Notes: generated from the letters alone by a model not told the origin. A stretch of 64,000 bases of DNA from Pseudomonas sp. S09G 359 (GCF_002843605.1 NZ_CP025263.1:4369501-4433500); one strand, 5' to 3'. Shown: positions 1-9,321, counted from the first letter of the stretch. A program made the numbers and translations.

Positions 1-762
1 GAAAAAGAAGTGGTCGAACAGGCCCAGGTCGGCGCGGTGCAGATGACCCGCGTCAGCCTCGGCATCGTCGGCCCGGTGGTACCGGACGTGAACGTGTTCA
101 ACCTGCCGTTCGTGTTCCGCGACCAGGCGCACATGCGCAAGGTCATCGATGGCGAGATCGGCGACGAGATCCTCGGCAAAATCACCAACTCCGAATTCGG
201 CCTGGTGGCCCTGGCCTGGATGGACGGTGGCACGCGCAACCTCTACACCAAGAAGCCGGTACGCAAAATTGAAGACCTCAAGGGCATGAAGATTCGCGTA
301 CAGGGCAACCCGCTGTTCATCGAAGCCTTCAATGAAATGGGCGCCAACGGTATCGCCATGGACACCGGCGAGATCTTCAGCGCCTTGCAGACCGGGGTTA
401 TCGACGGTGCCGAAAACAACCCGCCGACCCTGCTCGAACACAACCATTTCCAGAACGCCAAGTACTACACCCTCACCGAACACTTGATCCTGCCCGAGCC
501 CATCGTGATGTCGAAAATCACTTGGAACAAACTCACCCCCGCCCAGCAGGACATGGTGAAAACCGCCGCCAAGGCCGCCCAGGCTGACGAGCGCGTGCTG
601 TGGGACGCCAAGTCCGCCAGCAGCGAGGCAAAGCTCAAGGCCGCCGGCGTCGAGTTCATCACCGTCGACAAAAAACCCTTCTATGACGCCACCGCTCCGG
701 TTCGCGCCAAATACGGTGCGGCCTACGCCGACATCATCAAGCGCATCGACGCCGTCGAGTAA
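1..762 (+). CDS. TRAP transporter solute-binding protein, DctP family (5' end outside window)
   Basis: This is the periplasmic receptor of a TRAP (tripartite ATP-independent) transporter, which binds an organic acid or sugar acid and delivers it to the QM membrane subunits. The frame is open from base 1, so the start and signal peptide lie upstream. What remains is the C-terminal ~253 residues. The family's substrate-carboxylate region is visible as KIRVQGNPLFIEAFNEMGA, followed by the conserved TGVIDGAENNP segment and a lysine-rich helical C terminus. The Q and M subunit genes follow directly on the same strand, which confirms the family. An aldose 1-epimerase lies just downstream and hints at a sugar-derived substrate, but the ligand cannot be read from the sequence. 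Confidence 0.9.
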   Translation, partial: EKEVVEQAQVGAVQMTRVSLGIVGPVVPDVNVFNLPFVFRDQAHMRKVIDGEIGDEILGKITNSEFGLVALAWMDGGTRNLYTKKPVRKIEDLKGMKIRVQGNPLFIEAFNEMGANGIAMDTGEIFSALQTGVIDGAENNPPTLLEHNHFQNAKYYTLTEHLILPEPIVMSKITWNKLTPAQQDMVKTAAKAAQADERVLWDAKSASSEAKLKAAGVEFITVDKKPFYDATAPVRAKYGAAYADIIKRIDAVE

Positions 763-826
763 TCACCCTCCCCTTTAGCAAGGCCCGGCGCGGTCCGCAT
801 CGACGCGCCCGGTTACGGTGAACGCC

Positions 827-1354
827 ATGAAGAATTTGCTGCTGCGCATCAACGACCGCATTTACATGACCTGCATCTGGGTCGCCGGCCTCTCGGTGCT
901 CGGGGTGGCGCTGATCATTCCCTGGGGCATCTTCGCCCGCTACATCCTCGGCGCCGGCTCCAGTTGGCCGGAGCCCACCGCGATCCTGCTGATGCTGGTA
1001 TTCACCTTTGTCGGCGCCGCCGCCAGCTACCGCGCCGGGGCGCATATGTCGGTGGCCGTTGTCACTGACCGCTTGTCTCCCCCCCAACGCCGGATCGTCG
1101 GCATTGTTTCCCAACTGCTGATGGCGACCATCTGCCTGTTCATGGCCATTTGGGGCACCAAGCTGTGCCTGTCCACCTGGAACCAGTTCATGAGCGCCAT
1201 CCCGACCCTGCGGGTGGGCATTACCTATATGCCCATCCCGATTGGTGGCGTGCTGACCCTGGTGTTTGTGCTGGAAAAACTCCTGCTCGGTGACCAGAGC
1301 AACCGGCGCGTGGTGCGCTTTGACCTGGTGGAAGAAAACGAAGGGGCTGCCTGA
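827..1354 (+). CDS. TRAP transporter small permease, DctQ family
   Basis: This is the small four-helix membrane subunit (DctQ, about 175 residues) that bridges the binding protein and the large DctM channel subunit. The four hydrophobic segments are visible, and the typical WPEPTAILLMLVFTFVGAA and RAGAHMSVAVV segments mark the second helix and its following loop. I chose ATG 827 because a GGTGA element sits about 7 bases upstream. A GTG at 818 would add only three residues. The stop at 1352-1354 is one base before the DctM start, as expected for a translationally coupled operon. Confidence 0.88.
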   Translation: MKNLLLRINDRIYMTCIWVAGLSVLGVALIIPWGIFARYILGAGSSWPEPTAILLMLVFTFVGAAASYRAGAHMSVAVVTDRLSPPQRRIVGIVSQLLMATICLFMAIWGTKLCLSTWNQFMSAIPTLRVGITYMPIPIGGVLTLVFVLEKLLLGDQSNRRVVRFDLVEENEGAA

Positions 1355-1355
1355 T

Positions 1356-2636
1356 ATGGACGCATTGATTCTGTTGGGCAGCTTTATCGCCTTGATCCTG
1401 ATCGGCATGCCGGTGGCCTACGCCCTCGGGCTGTCGGCGCTGATCGGCGCATGGTGGATCGACATCCCGTTCCAGGCCTTGATGATTCAGGTGGCCGGCG
1501 GGGTGAACAAGTTCTCGCTGATGGCGATTCCGTTCTTTGTGCTGGCCGGTGCGATCATGGCCGAGGGCGGCATGTCGCGGCGGCTGGTGGCATTTGCCGG
1601 CGTGCTGGTGGGGTTTGTGCGCGGCGGTCTGTCGCTGGTCAACATCATGGCCTCGACGTTCTTTGGCGCGATCTCCGGCTCGTCGGTGGCCGACACCGCC
1701 TCGGTCGGCTCGGTACTGATCCCGGAGATGGAGCGTCGCGGTTACCCCCGCGAATTCGCCACGGCGGTCACCGTCAGCGGCTCGGTGCAGGCGTTGCTGA
1801 CCCCGCCCAGCCATAACTCGGTGCTCTACTCCCTGGCGGCCGGCGGCACGGTGTCCATCGCCTCGCTGTTCATGGCAGGGGTTGTGCCAGGGCTGCTGAT
1901 GAGTGCGTGCCTGATGGTGCTGTGCCTGATTTTCGCGAAAAAGCGCAATTACCCCAAAGGCGAAGTCATCCCCCTCAAGCAGGCGCTGAAAATCGCCGCC
2001 GATGCGCTCTGGGGCCTGATGGCCATGGTGATCATCCTCGGCGGTATCCTCTCGGGCATCTTCACCGCCACCGAGTCCGCCGCGATCGCCGTGCTCTGGG
2101 CGTTCTTCGTCACCATGTTCATTTACCGCGACTACAAATGGCGCGAGCTGCCCAAGCTGATGCACCGCACGGTGCGCACCATTTCCATCGTGATGATCCT
2201 GATCGCCTTCGCCGCCAGCTTCGGCTACATCATGACGTTGATGCAGATCCCGGCGAAGATCACCACGCTGTTCCTGACCCTGTCGGACAACCGCTACGTG
2301 ATCCTGATGTGCATCAACGCCATGCTGCTGTTGCTCGGCACGGTGATGGACATGGCGCCGCTGATCTTGATCCTGACGCCGATCCTGCTGCCGGTGGTCC
2401 TCGGCATCGGCGTCGACCCGGTGCACTTCGGCATGATCATGCTGGTCAACCTCGGCATCGGTTTGATTACGCCACCGGTGGGCGCGGTGCTGTTTGTGGG
2501 CGCGGCGGTGGGCAAGGTCAGCATCGAGAAAACCGTGAAGGCATTGCTGCCGTTCTATGGGGTATTGTTCCTGGTGTTGATGGCCGTGACCTACATTCCG
2601 GCCTTGTCACTGTGGCTGCCAGGACTGGTGCTGTAA
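1356..2636 (+). CDS. TRAP transporter large permease, DctM family
   Basis: This is the 426-residue channel subunit of the TRAP transporter, driven by an ion gradient rather than ATP. It is almost wholly hydrophobic, with about a dozen predicted helices. It carries family landmarks: GMPVAYALGLSAL near the N terminus, FFGAISGSSVADTASVGS in the first half and the LGIGLITPPVGAVLFVGAA repeat in the second half. The ATG at 1356 lies one base after the DctQ stop. A longer in-frame extension upstream would run through dctQ and lacks a start signal. A REP doublet follows the gene and probably ends or stabilises the transcript. Confidence 0.92.
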   Translation: MDALILLGSFIALILIGMPVAYALGLSALIGAWWIDIPFQALMIQVAGGVNKFSLMAIPFFVLAGAIMAEGGMSRRLVAFAGVLVGFVRGGLSLVNIMASTFFGAISGSSVADTASVGSVLIPEMERRGYPREFATAVTVSGSVQALLTPPSHNSVLYSLAAGGTVSIASLFMAGVVPGLLMSACLMVLCLIFAKKRNYPKGEVIPLKQALKIAADALWGLMAMVIILGGILSGIFTATESAAIAVLWAFFVTMFIYRDYKWRELPKLMHRTVRTISIVMILIAFAASFGYIMTLMQIPAKITTLFLTLSDNRYVILMCINAMLLLLGTVMDMAPLILILTPILLPVVLGIGVDPVHFGMIMLVNLGIGLITPPVGAVLFVGAAVGKVSIEKTVKALLPFYGVLFLVLMAVTYIPALSLWLPGLVL

Positions 2637-2664
2637 ACCTTTCTTCAAGACAACAAAGATCAAA

Positions 2665-2752
2665 TGTGGGAGCGGGCTTGCTCGCGAAAGCGATACACCG
2701 GTAAAGGATTTACCGTCTGACACAGCGCTTTCGCGAGCAAGCCCGCTCCCAC
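2665..2752. repeat. REP doublet (REPIN), GGGCTTGCTCGCGAA class
   Basis: Two inverted copies of the unit TGTGGGAGCGGGCTTGCTCG are separated by about 45 bases, giving a long stem-loop between the dctM stop and the epimerase start. The same class recurs at 28266, 40795 and, as a half unit, near 59775. Such doublets are abundant in P. fluorescens-group genomes. Confidence 0.85.
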
Positions 2753-2795
2753 TTTTGAACACCAAGCTTTGTTCTATTTCATACGGCGGAACAGC

Positions 2796-3665
2796 ATGTC
2801 TTCGAACTTCGTCGAACTCCAAGATCAATTCACCCACCTCACCCTGGCGCCCGCTGTGGGCGGCAGCATCGTCAACTGGACGGTGCGTGCCACCGGCCAG
2901 CCGCTGTTGCGCCACAGCGATGAGCACGCGATCCATACCGGGTTGCCGGGCAAGCTGGGCTGCTACCCCTTGGCACCGTGGTCCAACCGGATTGCCGAAG
3001 GCGGTTTCGACAACCCCGACGGTTGGCTGGCGCTGACGCCCAACAACCCGCTCGACCCGCTGCCGATTCATGGCTCGGCCTGGCAACAGGCGTGGCAGGT
3101 GGTCAGCCAGGCGGCGGATGAAGTGGTGCTGGAGGTCGTGTGCGACACGCCGTTCGCCTATCGCGCTGAGCAGCGGTTTCGCCTGCACGACGGTGAACTG
3201 AGTATCCAGTTGCGCGTCACGCATCTGGCTGAAAAGCCCGCTTGGCACGGGCTGGGGCTGCATCCCTACCTGCCGCGTCGGCCGGGTACACGCTTGCAGG
3301 CCAAGGCTGCACAGGTGTGGTTGAGTGATGCATCGAAGCTGCCCACGGGGCTGACGTCAATCCCGGCGGATTGGGATTTCAGCCAGCCCAAGGCACTCCC
3401 GGAGGGCCTGGTGGACAATGGGTTTTGCCAATGGGACGGGCATTGTGTGATCGAACAACCGGAGCTTGGGTATACGCTGGAATGCCAGGCGACTGGGGCC
3501 GATTACTTCCTGTTGTTCTGCCCGCCGGGGTTGGGGTTCTTTTGCATTGAGCCGGTGAGTCATCCGGTGAATGCGCATCACTTGTTGGGTAGGCCCGGGT
3601 TGAAGTTGCTGGAACAAGGCCAGTCAACCCAACTCGATTTCACCCTGAAATACCAAGCTCTGTAA
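2796..3665 (+). CDS. Aldose 1-epimerase (galactose mutarotase-like)
   Basis: This 289-residue protein belongs to the aldose 1-epimerase family, which interconverts alpha and beta anomers of free sugars in the cytoplasm. Recognisable features are the CYPLAPWSNRIAEGGF segment (family NRI motif), the first histidine in IHGSAW, the second in HGLGLHPYLPRR and the GLVDNGFCQWDG region. I chose ATG 2796 because GGCGGA stands five bases upstream; an earlier ATG would add nine residues with no such signal. Its place after the TRAP genes suggests that the imported compound is, or releases, a sugar, but this is inference. Confidence 0.88.
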   Translation: MSSNFVELQDQFTHLTLAPAVGGSIVNWTVRATGQPLLRHSDEHAIHTGLPGKLGCYPLAPWSNRIAEGGFDNPDGWLALTPNNPLDPLPIHGSAWQQAWQVVSQAADEVVLEVVCDTPFAYRAEQRFRLHDGELSIQLRVTHLAEKPAWHGLGLHPYLPRRPGTRLQAKAAQVWLSDASKLPTGLTSIPADWDFSQPKALPEGLVDNGFCQWDGHCVIEQPELGYTLECQATGADYFLLFCPPGLGFFCIEPVSHPVNAHHLLGRPGLKLLEQGQSTQLDFTLKYQAL

Positions 3666-3678
3666 CACCACAAATACC

Positions 3679-3706
3679 TGTGGGAGCTGGCTTGCCCCCT
3701 CCCACA
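3679..3706. repeat. Collapsed REP hairpin between convergent genes
   Basis: A TGTGGGAG ... CTCCCACA stem encloses a GGCTTGC core and is followed by TTTT. It lies between the convergent epimerase and EmrA-like genes, so it may act as a two-way terminator. Confidence 0.6.
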
Positions 3707-3732
3707 TTTTGATCTGCATTGTGTCAGTGGTT

Positions 3733-4878
3733 TCAAGGCGGGCTGTTTTTCGGGCGCCCGGCAGTGTCGATGCTGACGACTACAGACAACCCCGGCCGCA
3801 ACCGCTCGCTCTCAACCTGGTCCGGATCTACCGTGATCCGTACCGGCACGCGCTGGGCAATCTTCACAAAGTTGCCCGTCGCGTTATCCGCCTGCAACAG
3901 GGCGAACTCCGCCCCGGTCCCCGGGGAAATACGCTGCACCGTGCCGTGAAACTTGCGATGGTTGAGCGCATCCACGGTAAAGGTCACCGGCTGGCCGACC
4001 TGCACGTTATCCATCTGGGTTTCTTTCATATTAGCGATCACCCACAGCTGCGGCGGCACCAGCGCCATCAACTGCGCGCCGGAGTTGACGTAGGCGCCCA
4101 GGCGCACGCCAATCTGCCCCAACTGGCCGTCACGCGGCGCGGTGATGCGCGTATTGGACAGGTCGATACGCGCCAACTCCACCGCCGCCTCGGCACTGGC
4201 TACCGCCGCTTCCAATGAACCTCGATTGACGATCACCGTTTGCAGATCCTGCCGCGCGATATCCAGGTTGGCCTGGGCCTGGGCCACCGCCGCAATGGTC
4301 TGCGCATTGGCGGCGCGGGTCACGTCCAGCTCGCGCCTGGACACCGAGCCGTCGCTGATCAACTCTTCATTACGGCGCAAATCTGCGGTGCTTTTGCGCG
4401 CCTGGGCCTGGCTGTCCACCAGCGCGGCCTGACGCAGTTTGATCGTCGCTTCGGCGCTGTTGCGCTGCTGCACCACATTCGCCAGTGCGGCCTTCTGCAC
4501 CGCCAGTTGTGCCAGGGCCTGGTCAAGGCGCTGCTTGTAGATGCGGTCATCGAGACGCACCAGCAGGTCGCCGGCCTTGACGTATTGGAAGTCCTGCACC
4601 GGCACCTCGAACACATAGCCGCTGAGCTGCGGGCCGATGATCGTGACCTGGCCGCGCACCAGCGCGTTTTCGGTGGTCTCCACCGCGCTGCTGAACGGCG
4701 GCAATTGCCAGGCGTACAGCACGATCAACACGCCGACGATGGCAATCGCGGCAAAGCCCAGGGACGAAAGAATGCGCACCCGCAGCGGCCGCAGCTCGGT
4801 GGGCACGGCGCCGGGGGGCGTGCTGCCTTCAGGGGTGGAAGCGATGGCGGTAGTGGTGGTTGTCGAAGGTTCGGTCAT
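3733..4878 (-). CDS. EmrA/HlyD-type membrane fusion protein of a multidrug efflux pump
   Basis: This 381-residue periplasmic adaptor has one N-terminal membrane anchor (about residues 40-60, after a Ser/Thr/Pro-rich cytoplasmic tail). A lipoyl half-motif begins NALVRGQVTIIGPQLSGYV, a long alpha-helical hairpin is rich in Ala/Gln/Arg, and the second lipoyl/beta-barrel part includes NTRITAPRDGQLGQIGVRLG and PVTFTVDAL. That layout is EmrA-like. The start is ATG 4878, whose ATGA overlaps the stop of the upstream MFS gene, so the pair is translationally coupled. No outer-membrane factor gene is adjacent, so an unlinked OprM/TolC-type channel is presumed. Confidence 0.88.
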   Translation of the reverse strand: MTEPSTTTTTAIASTPEGSTPPGAVPTELRPLRVRILSSLGFAAIAIVGVLIVLYAWQLPPFSSAVETTENALVRGQVTIIGPQLSGYVFEVPVQDFQYVKAGDLLVRLDDRIYKQRLDQALAQLAVQKAALANVVQQRNSAEATIKLRQAALVDSQAQARKSTADLRRNEELISDGSVSRRELDVTRAANAQTIAAVAQAQANLDIARQDLQTVIVNRGSLEAAVASAEAAVELARIDLSNTRITAPRDGQLGQIGVRLGAYVNSGAQLMALVPPQLWVIANMKETQMDNVQVGQPVTFTVDALNHRKFHGTVQRISPGTGAEFALLQADNATGNFVKIAQRVPVRITVDPDQVESERLRPGLSVVVSIDTAGRPKNSPP

Positions 4879-6521
4879 GAAGTTGCGCCGCTGGGTTGAA
4901 CGGGAGTGGCTGCTGCTTTGGTGGTGCTCATCAGCCACAGACTGCGGATAAAGATCCAGATCATGGTCAGGATCGCGATGATCGCGATCAGCATGAAGAC
5001 ATCGTTGTAGGCCATCACGTTCGCCTCACGGGTCGCCGCCGTGGCCAGGCTACGGATACCCACGAGGTTGCGCAGCTCGGGGTCGGCGATGATACCGCCA
5101 TAGGCCGAGCCGCCGCTCTGCACGCGTGCGGCCACGCTCGGGTCGAGCAGGGTCAGGTGTTCGACGATCATGCTGGAGTGGTACTTCTCGCGCACGATCT
5201 GGAAGGTGCCGAGCAACGCCGCACCGATCAGGCCGCCGAGGTTCTGGCAGATCCCGAACATCACCGAAAAACTCACCAGGTTGCGCGGGTTGGTCAGCAC
5301 GTTTTTCGTCCCCAGCACCATGGTCGGCCCCAGAAAGAAGGTGCCACCGAAGCCTAGCAGGAACTGGCTGATATACAGGTTCTGCGGGCGGGTCAGGTTA
5401 CTGGAAAAACTGTCCATCACCGAGCCCACGGCCATCAGCGCCAGGGAGATGATCAGCGGCATCAACAGGTGCGCCGGGTTGATGGTCAGCGCACTGACCA
5501 CCAGCCCGCTGATCGCCCCGGCCAGCATCACCACGTACAGCGTGTGCATCTGCTGGTAGCTCATGTTCAGCATCTGCATGAACCCCACCGCGCCGGTGGA
5601 TTGCTCGGACAGCACCATGCGAATCAGGATCACCGCCAGCGCCAGGCGGATCATGGTGCCGCTGCCCAGCCAACGGGTCATCAGCATTGGGTTGGCGCGG
5701 TTATGCTCGATGGCCAGGCCGGCCATGATCAACACCAGGGAACAGGCCGAGGCCACGCCGATCCACGGTGCTTCCAGCCACCAGTCGATGCGCCCCAGGG
5801 ACAGCACCGCACAGAGCAAGGCCACGCCGCTGGCGAGGATCGCGAAGGTGAGGAAGTCGAGTTTTTCAAAGGTCTTGAAGCGGTCGCCCGGCGGCAGCTT
5901 GAGCAGGAACACGCAGCCCAGGCAGATCAGCGCCATGCCCAATTCGAACAGGTACAGGCCGCGCCATTCGGCAATTTGCAGCAGGTCTTCGGAAAACAGC
6001 CGCGCCAGCGGCAAGGCCAACTGCGCCGTGCCCAAGCCCAGCACCAAAGCTTTGAGCCGCCATTTGGCCGGGAACGCCTGGATCATGTAGTACAAACCCA
6101 ACGAACTCAGCGCGGCCCCCACCATGCCGTGGGCGGCCCGCACAGCGATGGCCGAATTGAGGTCGTTGACGAACAAGTGGGCAAAGGTCACCAGCGCATA
6201 CAACACCAGGAACACCTCGGTAAACGCACGCAGGCCGAATTGCTGACGGAACTTCACCAACAGCAGGTTCATGCACACGTTGGTCATTACATAGGCGGCG
6301 GGCAGCCAGGCCATTTCGGCGGTGGTCGCCCCGAGGGCGCCTTGCAGGTATTGCAGGTTGGCGATGACCAGGCCATTACCGAGCCCGCCGGTGATTGCCA
6401 CCAACACGCCTACCAACGCGAACAGCCAGCGCTTGTGCGTGGGGTGCAGCGGCGTCGACGGCGAGCCCGGCAGGCTCGGACGCTCGTGGGGCTCCCAGGC
6501 GTGGGGGGTGTACTTGTCCAT
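4875..6521 (-). CDS. MFS multidrug transporter, DHA2 (EmrB-like, 14 TM)
   Basis: This 548-residue protein is a proton-driven inner-membrane drug exporter of the 14-helix DHA2 family, the partner of the adaptor that follows it. The first helices contain GNGLVIANLQYLQGALGA and MAWLPAAYVMTN, typical of this branch. A long periplasmic loop lies before the last helix (HSSMIVEHLTLLDPSVAARV). The start ATG 6521 has an AAGG element about 8 bases upstream; a longer frame starting at 6563 lacks one. The last bases overlap the start of the adaptor gene. The TetR gene just upstream could control it, but the visible operator lies on the far side of tetR. Confidence 0.88.
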   Translation of the reverse strand: MDKYTPHAWEPHERPSLPGSPSTPLHPTHKRWLFALVGVLVAITGGLGNGLVIANLQYLQGALGATTAEMAWLPAAYVMTNVCMNLLLVKFRQQFGLRAFTEVFLVLYALVTFAHLFVNDLNSAIAVRAAHGMVGAALSSLGLYYMIQAFPAKWRLKALVLGLGTAQLALPLARLFSEDLLQIAEWRGLYLFELGMALICLGCVFLLKLPPGDRFKTFEKLDFLTFAILASGVALLCAVLSLGRIDWWLEAPWIGVASACSLVLIMAGLAIEHNRANPMLMTRWLGSGTMIRLALAVILIRMVLSEQSTGAVGFMQMLNMSYQQMHTLYVVMLAGAISGLVVSALTINPAHLLMPLIISLALMAVGSVMDSFSSNLTRPQNLYISQFLLGFGGTFFLGPTMVLGTKNVLTNPRNLVSFSVMFGICQNLGGLIGAALLGTFQIVREKYHSSMIVEHLTLLDPSVAARVQSGGSAYGGIIADPELRNLVGIRSLATAATREANVMAYNDVFMLIAIIAILTMIWIFIRSLWLMSTTKAAATPVQPSGATS

Positions 6522-6637
6522 TCGATGACCTTGATGACCCGACGGGGGACGTCGGTAAACCATTACTCAGAGACAGTAAACCTGAGCGGAGTTCATCTTG
6601 CCATCTTGGGCGTATCGGTTAGCCCCCTTCCAGCCAT

Positions 6638-7225
6638 TTATACGCGGCTTGCTTGACTCGACTGCAGTGATGCCAATAGCTCAGCGCGGCACGTTTCCAG
6701 AATTTCATCCGCGAGAGGCGAGTCATCCGGACACGCCCGCGACAGCATCACCGCACCGATTGCGTGGGCGAGCAGATCGATCATTTTCGCGCGTGCCTCT
6801 TGCTCTGTTACATCCAAACCCTGCGTGTACTTGTGCTCAAGCGCTGCCAGCGTGTTTTCAACCCCGCTGGCAAAGGTCGCCTTCAGATCACCGGACTGGC
6901 GGGCGGCGTCACCACACAGGGCGGCCAGGGTGCAGCCGGTTCCTCGGCCGTCCCGGTGGTCCCTGGACACGTACAGGTTTACAAATCCCGGCACGTCTAC
7001 ATCGCAGGTACTCGACAGCGATTTTGCCAGGCTGTTTTCGGCCGCTTCCGCCATCAAGTCGGCCTTGGAGCCGAAGTGTTTATAGAAGCCGCCCTGGGTA
7101 AATCCAGCCTTGGCCATGAGTTCTGCTACCCCCACACCCTCATAGCCACGCTCACGAAACAGCTCCGACGCCGTATCCACAATATGAGCGCGGTTGGAGA
7201 GTGATTGCGTTTTGGTGATCTTCAT
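6638..7225 (-). CDS. TetR/AcrR family transcriptional repressor
   Basis: This 195-residue regulator has an N-terminal helix-turn-helix: the region IVDTASELFRERGYEGVGV is followed by the recognition helix segment GFTQGGFYKHFGSK. The C-terminal ligand domain contains two cysteines in the CTLAALCGDAA stretch. It is preceded by AGGAG six bases before ATG. It is divergent from an SDR gene, and a near-ideal palindromic operator fills the spacer (7268-7319). Known relatives repress adjacent oxidoreductases until a reactive small molecule binds. That inducer role is inferred here. Confidence 0.9.
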   Translation of the reverse strand: MKITKTQSLSNRAHIVDTASELFRERGYEGVGVAELMAKAGFTQGGFYKHFGSKADLMAEAAENSLAKSLSSTCDVDVPGFVNLYVSRDHRDGRGTGCTLAALCGDAARQSGDLKATFASGVENTLAALEHKYTQGLDVTEQEARAKMIDLLAHAIGAVMLSRACPDDSPLADEILETCRAELLASLQSSQASRV

Positions 7226-7267
7226 TGCGCGCTCCTGAACCGCATAAACAATGGCCTGACTATACTC

Positions 7268-7319
7268 TGATGTCGATCATAATCAAAACAGTTGACAGTT
7301 TTGATTATGATCGACATCA
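7268..7319. promoter_or_regulatory. Palindromic operator between tetR and the SDR operon
   Basis: Perfect inverted arms of 22 bases (7268-7289 and 7298-7319) flank an 8-base spacer. Each arm carries the core TCGATCATAATCAAAAC or its complement. On the minus strand, TTGATT and TATAGT are separated by 16 bases and would serve tetR. On the plus strand, TTGACA sits in the spacer at 7292-7297. A repressor bound here would cover both promoters, which is the standard TetR autoregulatory arrangement. Confidence 0.85.
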
Positions 7320-7371
7320 TAAAAACCACTGAACAGCCTTGCTTATCCCCAGCCATCAAGAGCATCTACTC

Positions 7372-8160
7372 ATGAGCACCCCAGAAACCGTACTGATTAC
7401 CGGCGCCTCAACAGGCATTGGCGCGACCTACGCCGAGCGTTTTGCCCAGCGCGGGCACAACTTGGTGCTGGTTGCCCGCGACAAAAGCCGGCTGGACGCA
7501 CTCGCCGCCCAACTGCGTGAGAAACACGCGGTTTCCATCGACGTGATCCAGGCAGACCTGACGCAACCCGCTGATTTGGCCACCGTCGAAGCTCGCCTGC
7601 GGGATGACGCCCGTATCGGCATCCTGGTGAATAATGCCGGCGCCGCCCAATCCGGTAGCTTCATCGAGCAATCCACCGACAGTGTTGCCAACCTGGTCGC
7701 GCTCAACACCACCGCGCTGGTGCGCCTCGCCAGCGCAATCGCTCCCCGCCTGGCCCACGCTGGCAATGGCGCGATCATCAACATTGGCTCGGTGGTGGGG
7801 CTGGCACCGGAATTCGGCATGAGCGTCTACGGTGCAACCAAGGCGTTTGTGCTGTTTCTATCCCAAGGGCTGAGCCTCGAACTCTCGCCCAAAGGTGTCT
7901 ACGTGCAGGCTGTTCTGCCTGCGGCCACCCGCACGGAAATCTGGGAACGCGCAGGCATCGACATCAACACCTTGAGCGAAGTCATGGGCGTGGACGATCT
8001 GGTCGATGCTGCACTGGTTGGTTTTGATCGTCGCGAGCCGGTGACCATTCCACCGTTACAAGACGCCGCCCGTTGGGATGCGTTGCAGGCTGCCCGCCAG
8101 GGTTTACTGGCCGAGATTCGCCAGTCGGTGGTTGCCGAGCGCTATCAAGCCCAGGCGTGA
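7372..8160 (+). CDS. Short-chain dehydrogenase/reductase (SDR)
   Basis: This 262-residue NAD(P)-dependent oxidoreductase shows the classical SDR signature. The nucleotide-binding motif is TGASTGIG (about residues 11-18), NNAG follows at ILVNNAGAAQSG, the catalytic Ser lies in NIGSVVG and the YxxxK is SVYGATKAF. It resembles the DltE-like branch of SDRs that act on small aldehydes or ketones. ATG 7372 is the start that opens the family N terminus; an ATG-less extension upstream has no ribosome site. The quinone oxidoreductase gene follows after 29 bases, so the two form a TetR-controlled operon. The substrate is unknown. Confidence 0.88.
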   Translation: MSTPETVLITGASTGIGATYAERFAQRGHNLVLVARDKSRLDALAAQLREKHAVSIDVIQADLTQPADLATVEARLRDDARIGILVNNAGAAQSGSFIEQSTDSVANLVALNTTALVRLASAIAPRLAHAGNGAIINIGSVVGLAPEFGMSVYGATKAFVLFLSQGLSLELSPKGVYVQAVLPAATRTEIWERAGIDINTLSEVMGVDDLVDAALVGFDRREPVTIPPLQDAARWDALQAARQGLLAEIRQSVVAERYQAQA

Positions 8161-8189
8161 CAGTCGCGCAAAACCATGAGAATTGAACC

Positions 8190-9188
8190 ATGAAAGCCTT
8201 CGTGATCGACCGTTACGGCAAAAATCCTGGACGTATTGACGAGGTACCGGAACCCGAACCGGGCATCAACGACGTCCTGGTCAAGGTGCATGCCAGCAGC
8301 GTCAACCTGCTGGATTCGAAGATCAGCAAAGGTGAATTCAAACTGATCCTGCCTTACACATTGCCGCTGATCATGGGTAATGACTTTGCCGGCGTGGTCG
8401 TTCGCGTGGGCTCAGGCGTGCGCAACTTCAAGCCCGGTGACGAGGTGTATGCCCGGCCGCCCCAGGCGCGTATCGGGGGCTTTGCCGAATTGATTGCGAT
8501 TGAGGAAAGTGCCCTCGCACTTAAACCCAAAAACATCGACCTGGAACACGCCGCGTCCCTGCCCTTGGTTGCACTGACAGCCTGGCAGGTGCTGGTGGAA
8601 ACCGCCCGGGTGAAGCCGGGGCAAAAAGTCTTTATCCACGCGGGCTCCGGTGGTGTCGGCAGCGTTGCCATCCAGTTGGCAAAACACCTGGGCGCTTTTG
8701 TTGCCACGACCACCAGCACCAGTAACGTGGAGTGGGTCAAGGCGTTGGGTGCAGACGTGGTCATCGATTACAAACAGCAAGACTTCGACACCGTGTTGCG
8801 CGACTACGACGTGGTATTGAACAGCCTGGGCCCGGTCGAGCTGGAAAAATCCCTCAACATTCTCAAGCCAGGTGGCCAACTCATCTCCATCTCAGGGCCC
8901 CCCACCGCAGAGTTTGCACAAGAGCAAAAACTGTTCTGGGGCCTGGGCTGGGTAATGCGTTTGTTAAGCAGCGGCATACGTAGAAAAGCCCGCAAGCGGG
9001 GCATCAGCTATGCGTTCGTGTTCATGCGGGCGAGCGGCGTTCAATTGCAGGAAATCACCGCGCTGGTCGAGTCAGGAGTGATCACCCCCGTCATCGACCG
9101 GGTCTTCCCTTTCGAATCAACGGCTGAGGCATTGAGCTACGTCGAACGGGGCCGGGCCAAGGGTAAGGTCGTCGTCAAGGTCATATGA
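8190..9188 (+). CDS. NADP-dependent quinone oxidoreductase-like MDR protein
   Basis: This 332-residue protein is a medium-chain dehydrogenase/reductase of the zinc-free quinone oxidoreductase type. It has a GroES-like N-terminal half with MGNDFAGVVVRVGSGV and a Rossmann half with the glycine motif HAGSGGVGSVAIQLAKHLGA around residues 149-168. The zinc-ligand cysteines of alcohol dehydrogenases are absent, as expected for this branch. Members reduce quinones or the C=C bond of reactive enals with NADPH. It is the second gene of the operon behind the TetR operator, which supports a role in detoxifying an electrophile sensed by the repressor (inference). Confidence 0.87.
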   Translation: MKAFVIDRYGKNPGRIDEVPEPEPGINDVLVKVHASSVNLLDSKISKGEFKLILPYTLPLIMGNDFAGVVVRVGSGVRNFKPGDEVYARPPQARIGGFAELIAIEESALALKPKNIDLEHAASLPLVALTAWQVLVETARVKPGQKVFIHAGSGGVGSVAIQLAKHLGAFVATTTSTSNVEWVKALGADVVIDYKQQDFDTVLRDYDVVLNSLGPVELEKSLNILKPGGQLISISGPPTAEFAQEQKLFWGLGWVMRLLSSGIRRKARKRGISYAFVFMRASGVQLQEITALVESGVITPVIDRVFPFESTAEALSYVERGRAKGKVVVKVI

Positions 9189-9321
9189 CCAAGCCTGCAT
9201 GGGCCAATCAAAATCAGTCGCTGGGCCGGCATTCCGGGCGTTTGCCAAAAGTGACCCGTTGTAAGAGCGGAAGCATAAGCCGCCAATACCTGAACAATGG
9301 AGATGCACACCGGAAGACCGT

